DNA from: Candidatus Stahliibacteriota bacterium CG08_land_8_20_14_0_20_40_26
Lineage (GTDB): Bacteria; Hydrothermota; UBA3073
Direction of reading: 5' to 3'
Length of the DNA: 5,652 nt
Assembly (NCBI GenBank): GCA_002774315.1
Contig: PEYP01000071.1
Span: 1 to 5,652, forward strand
The notes beneath the pieces are model-generated. The model saw nothing but the letters and a program-made list of their open reading frames with translations, was not told where the DNA came from and did not search any database. Numbering within the stretch: position 1 is the first letter of the stretch; every line of letters starts with the position of its first letter. Of the stretch, positions 5,619-5,652 are shown piece after piece. The position numbers were made by a program, and so were the translations under genes.

Positions 5619-5652
5619 ACAGGGATTTAGGAGATGATGAGTTTTAATGTTG

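Noticed and set aside
5270..5637. Plus-strand ORFs of 60 and 84 codons over the lipoprotein gene
   Set aside because: They are antisense to a gene with a lipobox and family-like sequence; composition is what complementary coding DNA would give.
5627..5652. C-terminal tail of an upstream gene on the minus strand (TLKLIIS then stop)
   Set aside because: Only eight codons or so are visible, too few to separate a real gene end from a chance frame, so it is not listed as a feature.

Overview
This 5,652-base window comes from an AT-rich bacterial genome. All four genes that can be supported lie on the minus strand and read from high to low coordinates; nothing on the plus strand looks real. Heavy use of ATA (Ile) and AGA (Arg), a PorU-like C25 peptidase with a C-terminal FlgD/type IX-like sorting domain, a diderm-type lipoprotein and a bacterial Trm112 protein suggest a Gram-negative bacterium. 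The likeliest placement is the Bacteroidota/FCB side of the tree or an uncultured relative such as WOR-3/Stahlbacteria or Cloacimonadota. That placement is inference from protein style, not from a marker gene.

Layout in transcription order: (i) 5618-4509, a 369-residue lipoprotein whose N-terminal half looks LolA/LppX-like and whose C-terminal half, by eye, resembles the periplasmic P1 domain of SecD. (ii) 4508-4214, a gene-free stretch of 295 bases filled with short-period repeats: an inverted array of 7-bp units directly behind the lipoprotein stop codon, an 8-bp array, a nested hairpin and three GTTAGTTK-like units next to the following ribosome-binding site. (iii) 4213-4043, a 56-residue Trm112/UPF0434 zinc-ribbon protein. 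(iv) 4042-3936, an intergenic region with a textbook sigma70 promoter (TTGACA, 17 bp, TGG, TATAAT). (v) 3935-162, a 1,257-residue C25-family (gingipain/PorU-like) peptidase with the His-Cys dyad present. (vi) 148 to the window edge, the start of an NAD-dependent nucleotide-sugar epimerase/dehydratase, 13 bases behind the peptidase stop codon and with its own good ribosome-binding site.

The strong promoter, the peptidase and the epimerase read as one transcription unit. In type IX secretion, PorU removes the C-terminal sorting domain of cargo proteins and joins them to a surface lipopolysaccharide, so a nucleotide-sugar enzyme directly downstream of a PorU-like protein is suggestive. The lipoprotein and the Trm112 gene lie upstream of that promoter and are separated from each other by the repeat-rich region, so they are probably transcribed apart from it. 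The most unusual items are the LolA-like plus SecD-P1-like lipoprotein and the inverted heptad array behind it.
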